Shown here piece by piece: positions 34,591 through 50,300 of a DNA stretch of 64,000 nt. Where the stretch lies: positions 58,716,909 through 58,780,908 of the forward strand of contig CM034547.1 in NCBI GenBank assembly GCA_020055645.1. Reading direction: 5' to 3'. The DNA comes from Tomocerus qinae. Its lineage: Eukaryota > Arthropoda > Collembola > Entomobryomorpha > Tomoceridae. Below the pieces are notes generated by a model. The model was not told where the DNA came from. It made no database searches and saw nothing but the letters and a program-made list of their open reading frames with translations. Positions within the stretch are counted from its first letter, which is position 1; every line of letters starts with the position of its first letter. Both the position numbers and the translations under genes were made by a program.

Positions 34591-36895
34591 TGTAACAATG
34601 GCGAAACGTCGTCGGTACAGAAAAGATACGAACCCTATCCCTTCAATACTAAAATCAGTTTCCATACGGTTAGATTTGTCGCCCGTCCGGTGTGTGTTAA
34701 AATGGGTTTTAACCTGTGAAAGCTATGTCACGCCTTACTGCCCTGTACGAAAGTCATTTGGATATGATCGCTAGGCTGTTTCCAGTTTCGGGGCAGGAAT
34801 GTGAAAAACATATAAAATTGGGCAATGGTTATTTTCAGTCTGCACTCTGTACATGTTCAAAAAAATTACCTCTTTATTAACCTTAATTGTAATTATCAAT
34901 TATTGAAACGTAACTCATTACAAATTAATGATAAAAACATGAAGCTACGGATGATGGATAGTTGTTATTAGAAGAAATCAATGAAATATTTACATTTTAC
35001 GTATTTAAATGAGAATACAGATATAGCACTGCACTTTGAAATAGTTGTGGAGGTCATTGTTGCGTCTCATTGGATGTTGTAGCCAGTAAGTCCAGGAAAT
35101 AAATAGCAAAGACAGGGGACGAAAGCGGTGAGAAGGCCGAGTTAAATTGCAATAAGGTACCCACATATTTAGAGTTGATCCACATATGTGTGTCAAGTAA
35201 GTCATAAGTATGTAAGCTTAAATTATAAAACAACTGTAAAAACTATGAGGTTAATTGCCCTAATTATAATTATTATCGTAATTCACATTATCATTCATCT
35301 GATATGCGATAGTGGCACAGTAACTCTCACTTAGCTTATTACACATTATGTACATAGTACATAGTAAATACTATTCGTATATAGTATATTCACAATTGCC
35401 TCAATGGGTGTAAGGGCAGATATTAGATATTGCATAGAAGAATGGGTAGGCTGAAGTGACAATATATATTCCTTCCGTCCGATATACCGATATGGCACTG
35501 TACTATATCTTATTATATTACAGATAGTACAGTGCAATATTCTCATTTAAATAAGTACTAAATAGAATCGGGTAATAAATAAACCAAAACCTACGGCAAG
35601 CCGTAACAAAAGCTCGCCTGATCAAAGGGGACCGTGTACACATTTTTTGGTGGAACAATAATAGAAATACATTTATTTTGATTAGTAAATTGTTATTCAA
35701 ATTAGTTCAATATTAATCTATTTTGATTTAAATAGATTAATAATGACTATTAAAATCAACAGAAAATCAAAATAAATTAATATTGACCATTAAAGTCAAC
35801 AGAAAATCAAAATAGATTAATATTGACTATTAGAATCAACAGAAAATCAAAATAGATTATTATTGACTATTAAAATCAACAGAAAGTCAAAATAGATTAA
35901 TATTGACTATGAAATTCAACAGAAAATCAAAATAGATTAATATTGACTATTAAAATCAACATAAAATCAAAATAGATTAATATTGACTATTAAAATCAAC
36001 ATAAATTCAAAATAGATTAATATTGACTATTAAAATCAACAAAAAATCAAAATAGATTAATATTGACTATTAAAATCAACATAAAATCAAAATAGATTAA
36101 TATTGACTATTAAAATCAACATAAAATCAAAATTGACTAATACTGAGTATCAAAATAAACAAAAAATCAAAGTTGATTAATATAGAGTATCAAAATCAAC
36201 AGAAAATCAAAATTGATTAATGTTGGCTATCATAATGAAAAGCAATTCGAAAAATATAAATTTAACTATCTATTTGCATATAAATGCGAAATAGATTTAT
36301 TTCCGTCCTATAATAGGTATTTTTCGGTTTTATTTACTTTATTATTAAATCTTAAATTAGGTCGAAGCGGTATTTAATATTTTGTACTATCCCGCTAACA
36401 ATCCATAGGAAGCACAATTGAACTTTTTATGTCCATTTAATGCCACATTTTCATTTTGACTATCAAAATGAAGACAAAGTGAGCGCGCGGCATCTCAGCA
36501 ACCTATGGACCAATGTGGTTCATTTTCAATAGGCTTTGTCACAGGTCCATGGGCAATGTTTTTGCCAAGTTTAGTTGAAATCCATCAATGTCTTCAAAAG
36601 TTATCGTGTAAACGGACGGACGGACGGACGGACTGTGCGATTCTATAAGCTGCCTTATCAGGCGAGCTAAAAATGAAAATAAACATTTAGCGAAAACAAA
36701 CTGGAAACAGCCTAGCGATCATATCCAAATGACTTTCATACAGGGCAGTAAGGCGTGACATAGCTTTCACAGGTTAAAACCCGTTTTAACACACATCGGA
36801 CGGGCGACAAATCTAACCCTATGGAAACTGATTTTAGTATTGAAGGGATAGGGTTCGTATCTTTTCTGTACAGACGACGTTTCGTCATTGTTACA
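34591..36895. mobile_element. About 2.3 kb element with 195 bp TIRs, no transposase
   Basis: The left terminus (34591-34787) and right terminus (36700-36895) are inverse copies: TGTAACAATGGCGAAACGTC, AAAGATACGAACCCTATCCC, GTCGCCCGTCCG, GTGAAAGCTATGTCACGCC and GATATGATCGCTAGGCTG all recur. Inside are the 40-bp tandem array (35705-36235) and a GGAC/ACGG microsatellite near 36614. No gene was seen, so it is non-autonomous. Confidence 0.82.
35705..36235. repeat. 40-bp tandem array, about 13 copies
   Basis: Units combine aaaatagattaatattgact, attaaaatcaac and agaaaatc. Copies diverge by a few substitutions, more toward the right end. Confidence 0.92.
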
Positions 36896-37334
36896 ATAAC
36901 ATAGCCGGATCCGCTTCCTGAGGTGATCCTCATTTCCGTAGCTTTAGTTATGAAGGAGAAGTTTTCGCTTTGGTTTTATTCATGCCGAAATAAAGCGATT
37001 GCTACTAATTGGAGCTAAAGTCATCTTTCTTTTCTTCTTGATCTCTTGACCCTAGAATGCGTAAAATACGTTTGAACGATTATCTCATTCCGTTCGAAAG
37101 TTATCGTTCTTACGGACGGACAGACAGACAGATTGGTCATTCCGGTAAAGCGGCTGCCGCTACTTAATATGGTGATGTTCACTCCCGACTCTTGATTCTC
37201 TTATTTCTTGCTTCATTCGTAATAATATTATTGTTTACGAAAAGGCATCAGTTTAGAGAGCGAAGTTGCATAGACCTGACAGAGAATCAAGAGTCATAAT
37301 AAGAATAGAATAAGGAAATCTTGATTAGGTATAG

Positions 37335-38240
37335 AGGTTTCCCACAATTAGTGACCGGTCACTAAATTAACATGAATAGGTATTGAAATGACTACAGTAC
37401 CTGCCTGTGTTATCCTGGAATTGTGGGAAACGTCTATTGGAGTCGTGAACTACTTAGTGTTCAGTGACAATGACAAGACGACTGGTTAGCTAAATTGGCT
37501 GACCGGCTGGTTAAAATTCTGTTAGCCAATGGCTAAAATGGCCAAAAATAACAAAATGGGATTATTTAAAATGAAAAAATCATTCTTGGCTTGGCCCGAA
37601 ATTTAAAAAATCCGGATTTTTGGATCTAGCCATTTTAGCCGACTGGCTGGGCAAAATAATTTTCAGGCGTCTAAGATTCCAGTCCCTCAGATATGGAAAT
37701 CTCTGATGAGTGGTGACTATGAAAATACATGTAAAAATTGCTTTACAACTCTTGGAATTCTGTCTAAAGTTCCTATCCCATTTTCTTGTGTGGCACATTT
37801 TTGGATTCCTGAATAGAGTTTTCCCACAATTGGTGGCCGGTCACCAAATTAACATAAGTAGGTATTGAAATGACTCCAATACCTGTCTGTGTTATCCTGG
37901 AATTGTGGTAAACGTCTATATACTGTCGACCATCCCGTTGTACAAAATAGACGATATGTTATTGTTATGTCTTGCGTTATCATGAATTCTAACAGATTTT
38001 GTGGTTTACAAAATTATAATAGTAATAAGTTATATTAATAAGTAAACATATCGTGTATTTTATACAATGGGATGGTCAACAGTATATTCAGGATTCCAAA
38101 AATGTACCATGTACCACACAAGAAAATCGGATAAGAACTTTAGACAGAATTCCAAGAGTTGTAAATCAATTTTTACATATATTTTCACAGTCATCAAAGA
38201 TTTCCATACCTGTGACCTGAGAGACTGGAATCTTAATGTG
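37335..38240. repeat. Nested repeats just upstream of BIRC6
   Basis: A block beginning CCCACAATTAGTGACCGGTC (37341) recurs directly at 37823 with few changes. Around the second copy a longer inverted pair is seen: AAATCTCTGATGAGTGG...GACAGAATTCC on 37700-37800 against 38080-38220. At 37919-38085 a smaller hairpin-ended element has ends ATACTGTCGACCATCCCGTTG and CAATGGGATGGTCAACAGTA. No gene. Confidence 0.6.
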
Positions 38241-38393
38241 ATTATAATTTTTTTGCTACTTCTTATGTTGTGAATGTTGTGATATGTTTTGAGTTGCCTA
38301 CAAAATAGTATTATTTATAGAGATTCATAATTTATTGATTTATGATTTGTAACTGATATCCCATTGTTCCTTATTTTAGGGGCTTGACAAATA

Positions 38394-41300
38394 ATGGATG
38401 TAGCAGAAGCCCTCAAAATGGACGGGGCACCTCTAGAGATTTGCCAAGGAAAAATGATAAATCGAATCGTCTATCATGAGAAATTAAACGTCATATTTAT
38501 TGGGACAGTTGATAGAGAATTGTTTGTAGTGGATCCTACACTTGGAGATATTCTCTACTCTACAACTCTAGGTAGCGTTAAAATCTGCATTTTTGCATTT
38601 CGTGTCACCGTCATTGCTAGGATTGTTTGTTGTTTTCAAAAAAATAATGGAAGGTGTCAAATAATTATGCGTGCTATTTTTTAGGCAATAATGAATTGGG
38701 AAATGCAGAAGACGAATTTCATTGGAATTTCGACGTTGGCCCTGACAAATTCATAGTTGTGGAGAAAAATAAAGTTGGGATTCGAAGTGAGTACAATGGG
38801 ATCCTTCTCTTAGGTTCTATTCTACAAACACCAATTCGAAGTGAAGATGATGTGGTGCAAATTGAGTTGAATAAAGCGGAGGTACTTTCTCTGCTAGTTA
38901 ATTATTTCTGCTCTCTATAAATTGTAAAGACAAGAAATTAAATCTTGTGTGAATTATTTTGTAGGCTGAAAGCTTGTGTCATTCTTTGGCTGCCGTTGAT
39001 GCTGTGAATGAAACAGATTCCGAAGAAGTAGAAAAATTACTAAAATTAATTGTAAACAAAGATGCAGACGCTAGTAGTCCACTGTTTTCCGTCAAAAAGG
39101 AAAAGGTAATGTTCGAATCTTTTATTGTACTTTGGCATTTTATTAATCAGATATTATAGAAATGTTTTTGATTTACAGTGGAATACCGTTAAGTTAGAGT
39201 TGCCTTATAAAAAACTGAAGCCAACGTTCAACACCATGGTGAGCGAACTATGGAAGAAAAATGCGTATATTCCACAGCTGTCTATAGCATCTTCAATATT
39301 AGAAAGATTAAATATGCTGCTTCTACCTGGAAAAGTTGACTCTGACTTGCCATTGGATAAGACACAAATGTTTAGCGAATCTGCACGTCTCAACACATTT
39401 GCTAATTGGCCTCACATGGATTATAAGTAAATCTATTCGTATTTTATGTACTCAGTATTTAAATTTATTAAGCAATAATGCTGGTCTAACACAAATATGT
39501 GTTTGTGGTTTCCAATAGATGGGCACTACCAGAGAAAATGGCCCAAGCAGGCTTCTATCACAATCCTAGCACCAATGGGGATGACAGGGCCATGTGTTTC
39601 ACTTGCAATGTGTGCCTAGTCAGTTGGGAGCCAACGGACGAACCTTGGTATGTACAAAAATGTATAATATTAAGTTATTTTAGTGAGTAATTGCTTGACT
39701 TTTAAATTTTAATGCAGTAAATGGTTGTAAAAATCAATGTATTTGGTACTGAAGTTAGATTACAATATACAATTACTATTAAATAATTAAATTGTTGAAA
39801 TATATGTACTCAGGTCTGAGCATGAGCGACACTCGCCGTTCTGTCCTTTCGTAAGAGGAGAGCACACACATAATGTCCCTTTGTGCCTTTCATATGCCAC
39901 ATTGCCAGCTTTTATTGTCAAGAAAGCCGCCAATAGCAATCCAATTTTAGGTAAATCGTCATCTTGTAATGCAGCTGTTGTTGGATACCGTAATGGTCTT
40001 GTCGTGGTTTGGGACATTGCAAAATTAGCGAAGGTAATAATTATGAAGATTAATATCGAGTACATATGGATGAAATAAGCTACTTATTTTAATGCAATTA
40101 AAAAATATAATGGGATTTTTATGTTATCACAGGAGGCAGTGGAATTTGAAGTCACAACAAAAGACATATCTTCTGAATCGCAAAATAATACCAGTTACTG
40201 TGATGTTGATTTAAAGCCAAAAGAAACAGTTTGTGTAATGGATTCATCAGATATGATGACGAAAGAAACTGTGGCAAAAGGTTCTTGTTTAAGCATTCGT
40301 GTATTATTTTATAACTTCTGAGTTTAAAACTACAATAATAACGAGATCTAATTCTTTACTTGTAGCGGAAGCATTGATAAATGTTGTCACGGAAGAAATA
40401 GTGAAATTAACATCCGTGGCTATCATAGGAACACCGCCTGTTAATGTAGAGTCAGATAAGCTAAACCAGTCTTCAATTGTTGTAGCTGGTACTTTAGTTA
40501 ACAATACCACAAATGCAAAATCAAAAACGAGTAAGAAAATGTCCCAGCCGTTTGTTCTTGTATATGGACTGAGTTCTACTGCAATTGCCGGAGAAGATAC
40601 TCTAAAACGTACTGAAGAGGTTTTTAAGGCTGCTGGCAGTACAGGTAAATTACCTGGTTGCGTTTAATTCAAACATTAAATAGTAAAAAAGTTAATTAAC
40701 TGTAATTGTTGGTTTTTCTTGTGTGCGCAGGGACAAAACAAGAAAGTCAAAATTACGAAGACGATATATTTGGATCGTACATCTCTGAGGGTGATATGTT
40801 GTCGGATTCTGTTAGTATTTTCAGTGATATGAACATGTCAGATGCATCTAGTACATTTGTATTGGACCAAATATCTGTGAATCATGGTTCAGTTGTAGTG
40901 CCATCAGGAAAGAAGAAAGTAGTAGGAAATAAAAAGAATGACACCAAAAGCAAGACATTTATAGTTAAATCCTCACCGAAGGTTGTACTGTCTCAAAAAC
41001 TAAGTTTGCCAGCTGATTTACTCTATTGTGATGTTATACGTGACTTGATTCCGTCGTACGATGGATCCAAGATGATTATAATAATGGAGCGGGAGTGTGA
41101 GGCAATACAATCTCTGCCAAAACCTTTCGGAGCAATGTTGACCTATAGTATCGTAACAGAAAATAATAACTTATTACTATCGAAGCAGTATTCCGCTGTA
41201 CGCAAAATTGATGAAAGGAGTGATGCAATTCTAAACTGTTGTCTAATACCTCCTGAAGCAAATGAGGCCACTATCGCCTGTGTGGTACGATGTGGTGATG

Positions 41301-44300
41301 TAAACATCTATGGTGTGAACGATCTTAATTTCTTGTATAAAGTAAAAAAACCCAGCAGCGACATAAAAATAACATCTGTCTCCTATTGCGGAAGTGAGTA
41401 TTTGAAAAAATTGTATTTTTGTAATTATAAAATAAATGTTGTAATTATAGCTAGTTTTTTAATTGGTATAGTTTCAATTATTATATTTCTATACGTTTAA
41501 TGTTCCAGGTTTTGAAAGACTATGTTGTGGAACAAGTTCTGGTACATTAGAATTTTATGCGCTGAGTAGCCAAACAGACAGCGAGTTTTTGGAAAGTGAA
41601 TTAATCGCCAATAAATTGGGAGGGTCAACTTTGCCGAGCCATAGGAGTGACGAAAAGAGAAAAACTGAAATAATCGATGAATCAAAATTGTATGTAAATC
41701 AGCCGCTGACTCTAAATTCAATGAAACAACTTTTACAATTGACTGCATTCGAAAATATTAAGCCATGCTTCTCTGCAAATGTTCCATCGTGTTGGGTCAA
41801 AATTATACAGGCTCAAAAAGAGCGGAAACATCCCCAACATTTACAGCACCATGATAGTGAAATCAGTGTTACCACTCTTTCCTGGAGACTTCAAAGAACA
41901 AAGTAATATATTCATACTAACTAGTATGTATCTAAGTTTTTGTCAATGAGATTAATTTTGAATCAATTTTTGTAGACATTCAAAAAAGGAGCATCTTTTT
42001 GAAATAACTTTACCGAAATCTTCTTATGTTGGCCATTTGGATTTGAAGTTTTTACTGCAAATGAGCTGTGGGTCTCTTCCTACGATCGAGATCACGCTGT
42101 ACCGAGCAATGAAGAGCAAAGGAAGAAATGGGTCTGCAGATGTTGATCGCGCAATAGATTTCGGTTCTCAACTGAAAATGAAAACCCCATCTAACGAATT
42201 TCTCAAATCAATAAATGCTGAAATAGTTTGCGGACCATTAGACTTAGGAACACATATAGATCTCTCTGCTCAGGGGGGAAATGTTGTTATGACTAGTCCT
42301 TCATTAATGCTGGTGAAAGGGAGAAACTTTTATCTTCACATTAAAGCCAAGACATCTGGTAAAAATGAAGCCAGCAGTTCTCCCGTATGACAAATTTAGT
42401 TATCCTTTGCTGTTGTTTTCGCTAATAATATTTTCGGAACAATTTTACTTGGTAGAAATAATTTCTTATGTTTTGTTGACAGACTCAAAAATCCCCAAAA
42501 GAAAAGGCTGAACCTCCCAACAAACCAAAGAGTTCCACTTCAATTTTCGTGAAAACTGGGAAATTGAAAGATGATATCCCGTTTTATGGAGCTGTATACA
42601 GTCCACTGGGAGGCATATACCCTGCACATAGTAAAATAATAGAAAGTGCTCAAGTGGAAACTGAAAAACGGAAGGATTACGGTGGCTGCGACTGGCTGCA
42701 TGAAATTTCGATTACTATTCGCCAAATCAAGCCAACTGGTCTTCCTAATGAAGAGTAATAAACTATTCTACATACAAATATTTTTCCCATTTAATGACCT
42801 GTGCTCTTGCACGTTATAACTGTCTGTGCATGCTTATTACAAACATGGCTTTTGTCGTAATGAATATTTGGCAGAAGACAGGATTTATTTTTGTACAAGA
42901 GTGCTACTATTTCCTAAGTTAATGGATTGTTTATCAGATACGACAGAAGAGCGCTGCTTACATCTTCGTCGTTTATGGAGAAACTATTGGATACTGCAGT
43001 TTTCGAAGGAGAAGAGAACACCTATGCTGCACAGAATGCAGCTCTAGACCTTTTAGTGTGGATTGCTGCTGTTAATTTATGTGGACCTCAAGTTGGAAAT
43101 AGCAACTACCAAGTGATCTTCACGCGTGCGATACAGTCGAAGTTGGGATCTTTGATTCTCCACGGCATTTTATTTGCTGACCGATCTACTGCACACAAGT
43201 GTGCGAAATTACTCGTTTTATGCATTGAGTAAGTATATAAATATTTAGTAATACCGAATTTTGTAGGAAATTGTTTCACTTGTTATTGTTTTGCAGTGCT
43301 GTTGAGACTTACCACGCTAAGGAAGAAGGAGAACCATTCTTATTATCTGTGTTGAACAGTCTTTTAAGCCTACTTCCATTTACAATTTCTTGTATATCTG
43401 CGGGATCCCTTCAATGGTTCTTCCTCCTACTCAACCGCGTACGTGGAGAAAATTTAGGGTTGGCAAGTGAGTCACTTTTAAGTCTTTTGAAGGATGTGTC
43501 CAACGAACTGAATAAGCGCACGAATCCTATGCACGCTCTCTTAAGAACGAGGTAAAATATTCAAAAGCTAACAATATTAATATCGGTTTCTTCAGTCATA
43601 CAACAAATAGTCTTTTCAATATATTGAGAAATGAAATCATTAAATTTCACTCCTTGTAAATAGATTCGGCCTGTATGGAACTCCTTTTGAACCAGAACTT
43701 TTTGAAATAGAGTTACCTCCAGTGACAAAATCATATTCTCATCCTTTGACATATGCGGGAATGTGTGGAGGAGACAACCCTGCTGCATCTATCGGTGCTG
43801 GTACATTTCACTTGTGGGGTCTTAAAGACGTCGATTTTCGTGATCTCCTTGTAGGAAATCCCATGAACATTCGGTTAGGAAAGATAGGAGTTCTCTCGCC
43901 AAAGCAGCAGATTCAAGGCCTTCTCGAAGTGGAGCCCTTACATTTCACATGCCATGCTGCCAGTGACGGAACTAGAATTGAAAAGATTGATTTAGGTGTC
44001 AGCGCAAGTTCATTTTCGGCAGTACCTTTGCCTCAGCCATGGGAGCCTTTTACAAATATGCCCACTGGAGAAGGGTCCAAAAAATCTGAACCTGATAAGG
44101 TAAATTGGCATTCAATTCAATTCACATTTATTAAAGTGCCAAAAAGTTCAAATCATACAGGATGATATAATATATCTTGATATTGTTGTCAACTACATGT
44201 CAAAAGAAGCGAATAAATTTTCGCTATCTTAAAACTAATTAAAAGGGCAAGACAAACTAAACTAAAAGCACTTGTATTATAACCTATCTTCCTTGGATGG

Positions 44301-47300
44301 ATCAGTTTCTTATGTTCTTTCAGATACACAAACTGTTTTTTTGTTGGTTTCCTTTTGATAATTTTGGCAATTTTACTTTTCAAAGATAAAAAATGTTAAA
44401 AAGAAACAAGCAAATCATTTGTGTTGTGAAACTTGAAGATATAGTAGCATGCAATGTTTTTCTTACATGGTCATTTAAAATAAGAATTGCAAATATTTGT
44501 ATTTAATTTGCAATTTTTTAGTAGCATAGTTTTGTCCCAATTATTTATTATTTGATGCCAACGATAGCAAAGTAATAGTAGAGATAATTAATCATGTAAA
44601 TTTTGGTTGCAAAGGTTGAACAAATCATGATGCTGCAAAAAGCTCTGAAAATGGACAATAACGACGCATACTACGATGTGTTGTCAGACTTAAAATTTAT
44701 GGAAAGCAATGTCAATGTGATAGAGCTCCCTTACCCAACTCCAGCTGATGCCGCTCTGGCACACCTTAGCCACATGCCAATGGATCCAAACTGGAAAAAC
44801 GTCGGAGTGCTCACAATGGTAATGCCACCGTCAGGCAATCCTAGTCCAGCTCCTGGACCCTCTAAACTTCTATACGGTCCTTTTATTCAGCCTACGATGA
44901 GTCATCTGTCAATTCCTCTTGTTCCTAACTGTCCACAGCCGCACCAAGCTGCGAACAAAGCTTTAAATGCTCTAATGGAGACGGAACAATCAAAGCCACA
45001 CCCCTCTACGTCCGCTGCGCCCCCCTCAGATGCAGGAAAAGTAGAGAATGACGGTCTTCGTCTCCTACTCTCACCCTGGCAGCAGATGATGTACGTTCCT
45101 CCTCAACAGGCTCTCGTTATAGACAGAATGCACTCGGGAGCTCGTAGGTTTGTTGTCCTCGACTTTGGTGCTCCCATTCTTCTCACTGATATGGTCATCC
45201 CTTCTTGCAATGACCTCGTATCCTTATCGATTGACATTTGGCTGTATCGTGAAGAAAACGATGGTCAGCGACTTGTCGTCGCTTCTGACATTGGCATGAG
45301 GTCTTTGGTCATCTGTGATTTACAACCCCCTCCCATTTGTCGCTATCTAAAGGTACGTAAAAAATGTTTTGTTTTTTGGCATATTTGTCAAGGATAAGAA
45401 ATAAATCTGATGGCAGTAAACATAATAAAATTATAAATATCTTTGTGATTTTTGCGTTTATTGAGTAAGTATGGTATTATAATCCGTTTTTTTAAAAAAA
45501 ATTCCGTACATTTGCGTATTGATTGTGTTAACTACTTACTCACTTTTGTGTTAATTTATGCCTGTTTTATTTTTTGTCTAGATTACAACGATTGGACGCT
45601 ACGGAATGGGAACGACAAAATGTAGAATACCTGTAGGGATGTTTTATGGCCATACAACTGTATTGCCGAATGATTTGAGGACCATGAGCTCTTCTTTACC
45701 TAATGATGTTACCGTTTTGTCTCCTACTAATGTTCAGGTGGTTAATTGAGCAAATAAATAAGCCCCTTATAACATCGCTTTACAAATTTAGTACTTTTGT
45801 AAATGATGGAATGAACTTTTTCCTGTATTCACAGACTCATCTGTCAGTATTGTCGTATTTAGTCGAAGATATTGGATGCCGTTACCAACTTGCGTGTGCC
45901 AAATTAAGGCGACTACTTGAGCCGTTAATGAAACCAGAGTTATCATCTTTAGACCACATTTCGTATTATTTACCGAAAGGAAGAGAAAGATCAAAATTGG
46001 GACTGAATACTGTATCGGACCAATCTATAATTGGGGCATATCAGGTAATTTGTCATTTTATATTGTTTTATATTTTAATTTTCGTGATGTATTATATGTA
46101 ACATGACATTATTTCATTTTGGTTTTAGGACTGTATAACATTGCAGCAGCAACTGAATGTTGCAAAGAATGTGGTGAAGCGGCTCCAAAAGTCATTGAGT
46201 CCGTTTCCAAATAGGAATATTAGCAGTAACACTTCTGCTCAACTAACTGAGATATGTACAGATAAAGTTCATTTGCTCTCGGAATTTTTAATTGAGTCTT
46301 TGCTCGGAATTAGCTTTTTGGCATTGAGCAACCCACCCCCTGTTGTAAGATTCAACCTATTACCAATTTGGTATCATATTTATATTATCAAATAGTTAAT
46401 TATATATTGTGATTTGGATGTTTTACAGCCTGTTCCTTATTCTTTGTATTCAAATATGAACAAAAATATGTGCGAGGCTTTGTTCAGAGACATTTGTGTT
46501 TTGGAGAACGGCCAATGTCAGTTATCCACGTGCACGCTAATGCTAAGATCCTGTGGTTTCCAACCGTGGTGGGGAAAGTTCCTAGCTTCGACTCTCAAAA
46601 ATTTATTTTCGTCGTTGAACAGTTCTTTATTTCCTCAAGATCGGTATGCTGCGTTTCATTTTGTCATACCATTATGTCGTTTACAACGGGATTCCCCCAA
46701 AGATTTTAATTCGTTTTTGTTTTAGTGTATTTATTCTCCTTGTGTACCTTGGACAAAAGGCCCTATTAAGTGGACAGAATTCCTCAGTATTAGAGAGTGC
46801 TATGGATCTGCTTTCTGAGTTGCTAACACCAATTGAGGACAGCACTGGATTTTTACGATCTAAAGTAGATATGACGCTTTTGGGTTGGGTGGTGATGTAT
46901 TTATGCTTATGTCTCGACGGTGTAAACTGCACTCTTGTCTCCAATAATTCAGATAACAATTTAAATTCTAATTCTGGAAGTGTCAATGGAAATCGGAAGT
47001 CTAAGGACAAAGAAACCAAAGATGGTAAGTGGACCTGCCTGTCAAGTTGTTTTTGAATGATAAATTAGGGTAATAAGTCGAGTGATTTGCTTTTTGATCC
47101 TTTAGCCGTTTGCATATCTTCGAGGTGGGACTTCATTCAAGGGGAAAGTGCTCTTTATAGAAAAATTAGTGGACCAACGAAAGTGGTTGGCGCTGGAGGG
47201 TTTAAAAGACGTATACAGAAGAAAATTTTAGCAACGAAGCAAAAACTAGAAGAACTGGACAGCGTCGCTGCTGGCTTAGGATATACTAATCAGATGGTAG

Positions 47301-50300
47301 TTGGATTTGATAAATTTGTTTTGTGAAGTTGACAATTATGCTCGGCCCCGAGGCCTGGATTAATTGTATTTTCCCTTTGTATAACTTCAGCAAACCGTAG
47401 GCGGCCTAGGAACACAGTTGTCTGCCCTTGGAAATAAAATAGAAGCAATAAAACAAAAGCAAGCAAATATTGGCAAAAGTCTGAAACTGCAGTCTTCAAA
47501 GGTAACCTTTGACGTACGTAAATATAAAAAAAATAATTACGTGTCGTCGTCATCATTTATTGAGTATTGGTCTTTAGATGTAATTATTGTGATTAAACTT
47601 GCAGCACTTTAAGGATTTGTTACAAATAAAGAGATCGGAGATGCTTTACAAACGAGGGATAATGTGTGGGAAGGAGGGAAAAGAAGACTGTACACCTAAT
47701 GCTGACGTAGAAATTAATTTGAATTTGAATCCTAACCTTTGTCTAGCAGTAGCTAAAAGATTAGGGTTATTATTACTACGAATGGATTCCACTTGCCATT
47801 CAGATGTCTACCTCATAGTATGTAAAGCCTTGGCTCGCATCTCTACAGCCTGCAGACCTGCCATCACTATCGGCTCCATATTCAATGCGGAACAACTTAT
47901 CAGTCTCGTCCTCTCTGCAGTGGGCAGTGACTACGTTCGACAGAGAAATTGGTCATCGTCGTGGATTTCACATGCCATAATGTGCCTCATTCAGGATATT
48001 TTAGAAGGTATATTGTGTATAACCTTAAAGTGAGTACTTTGTTGTGAATACTACCCACAGAATGGTATTACAGTAATACATACTAATACCCATTAAGAGA
48101 TCTCAGATCTGCCAGGAAACTGTCCTTTGATCACTTATATGAACACACCTAGACACCACATATGTTTTCACGCTTTCTCCTCCCTAAAAAACTTTCACTC
48201 CACTTTCATCAATTTAAAATGAAAACTTATTTAGAATTTAAACTATCACACAGTTGAAACGAAAGTAAGTTTCATTTTTTTAATGTTATGAAAATAGTTT
48301 CATTTTCCCAATTGACATGATGAAAGTGCTGTTTTCTCTCAAGAATATCTATACTGTGGGCGAATATTGATATTTGAAGAATGATGAAAAGTTGATGTGC
48401 CATGTCTAGCCAGGGTAGTAGTGTTGGTGGGAACGGAATTCGAATTGCTTATATTAATATCTATCATAAGAATTTTTTTTAATTAATAGGGGAACGACTA
48501 TTTCCGGCAAAGAATGAAAATAGATTGCATGAATCTAGTTCATTAAGTGAAGATATAATGTCAGGAGTAGAAGAAGCTTCAAATATCATGCAAATCCCTG
48601 CAGCGGATGAAATTAGCATGGATGACGTTGATGCAGGTATGTTATTCAATTCTCAATTCTTTTACCTGAATATGACGTAATAATTATGTGTTGTTGGTCT
48701 GGTCTGATTGGCGTTTTAGTGAACGATATGCTTGGGGCTATGTCTGGAGCTGCTCGGATAGAAAATTTAGACTCAGAAGACAGTGACTACGAGGAAGTGA
48801 TCGGAGATTTCAGTTTCAACCCCACAGAAAATCGACACAGTTGTAGCAATTTAAAGAAAAGCGGAAGTTTGAAGAAGTTGACTCCTTGTGTTACCAGTAT
48901 TTCTACAGCTTTAGATGCCAGACTGGAAAGCGGTGTTGAAAGTACGACGGAATTACGATTAAGAATGATGGCTGTTGTAGATTCCGAAGTGCTTACCCAG
49001 TCCCTGAAAGCTCCAATTGACGTTAGTTTTTCTAATGTTAAAGTATTCCACCAATGAAAGTGACGAAAGGTAATGAATTAAATAAAAATTTTGCAGATTC
49101 CTGGGGAAATAATGAAAAATATAGCTTCTGCAAAAGTGTCTCCAACAGAAGAAACGATTTCACAATCTTCTGTAAATTCTTGTCAACTTCTAGCTTCTTG
49201 TTTTGACAAAATATTCCTAATGATGTCCTCGGAGGTAGGAAAATGAATGCATTATTATGCTATGTAATTTGCAATTGTTCGTAAATATAAATGTTTTCTA
49301 TTAAAATCGTTGTTTTCAGAACTGCTCTGTAAGTATAGAGAAAGTTTTGCAGCTATGGATTAGTATTAACATGGATATTCCTGGTACAGATGATATTCAC
49401 ACAATTAAACCTGCGGTACCACTCTCCTGTGATTCAATTACTTCACTTATGATGGCATTGACCAAGTAACTTAGAAATACTAAAATTGTCAGAAAAATCT
49501 CTTTTCCTTATCTTTTCCAAAAGCATGCTTACTTTGAGAATTTATCTTCTTTCAGAAACACTGGGATAGGAGTTCAAGAATGGGGTTTAGCCTTTCAATG
49601 TTTGTCTCTAGCAGCAAACCAGCGCACTCTTAATAGCAACACAGGGCAATGGCTGTATATTATGAGCGAAAAGCATTTCCCAGAAATGATACTTAAATTT
49701 ATTTCTGGTTCAGGAATGAATCTTCAGAAAAATAACATAGTTTCGGTAAGTTATAATAATTAATAGAGGAAAGTAGAAGGGAGAATTTCAATTTATGTTT
49801 TTGGTTTAGGCGGGACCCACAGTATGCCAGCACTTTTATAACTTTTTGCTACGTCTTCGTCAGTTAAGTAATGATACTCCATGGACACCTTGCCTTAAAG
49901 AAATCCTGTTAAGAGTACTAAGTCTGTTTCTGTCCGGCCCCTTCCTAAATTCTGACTTTCCGTTGGATGCATTCAACAAATTCTTGGATAGAGTTACCTG
50001 TCCAGACCTGTCTTATGAAAATCCATCTACTGTTATCCACATCATTGAGCAATTCGGTATGGTCTAATCTAAATGTTAATTCTTCAGTTTGTTTCCCTTA
50101 TTTATAAACAGGTGAAATTACTTTAAATATTTATGCACTATTTTTGCAGCGCAAATATTGCATCTTTTCGTATTTTTTCCGAATAAGATAACGATTCGAT
50201 CAGTAGGCGATATGAAAGCTCTGCCTACAACTTCCTCTGCTACAAATGGAATGAATAACGATGCAAAATTGGGAAAGACACAAAATTTTGATCATATTAT

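Noticed and set aside
40304-40510. Minus-strand frames within BIRC6, and similar ones throughout the gene
   Set aside because: They are antisense shadows of well-supported BIRC6 exons.
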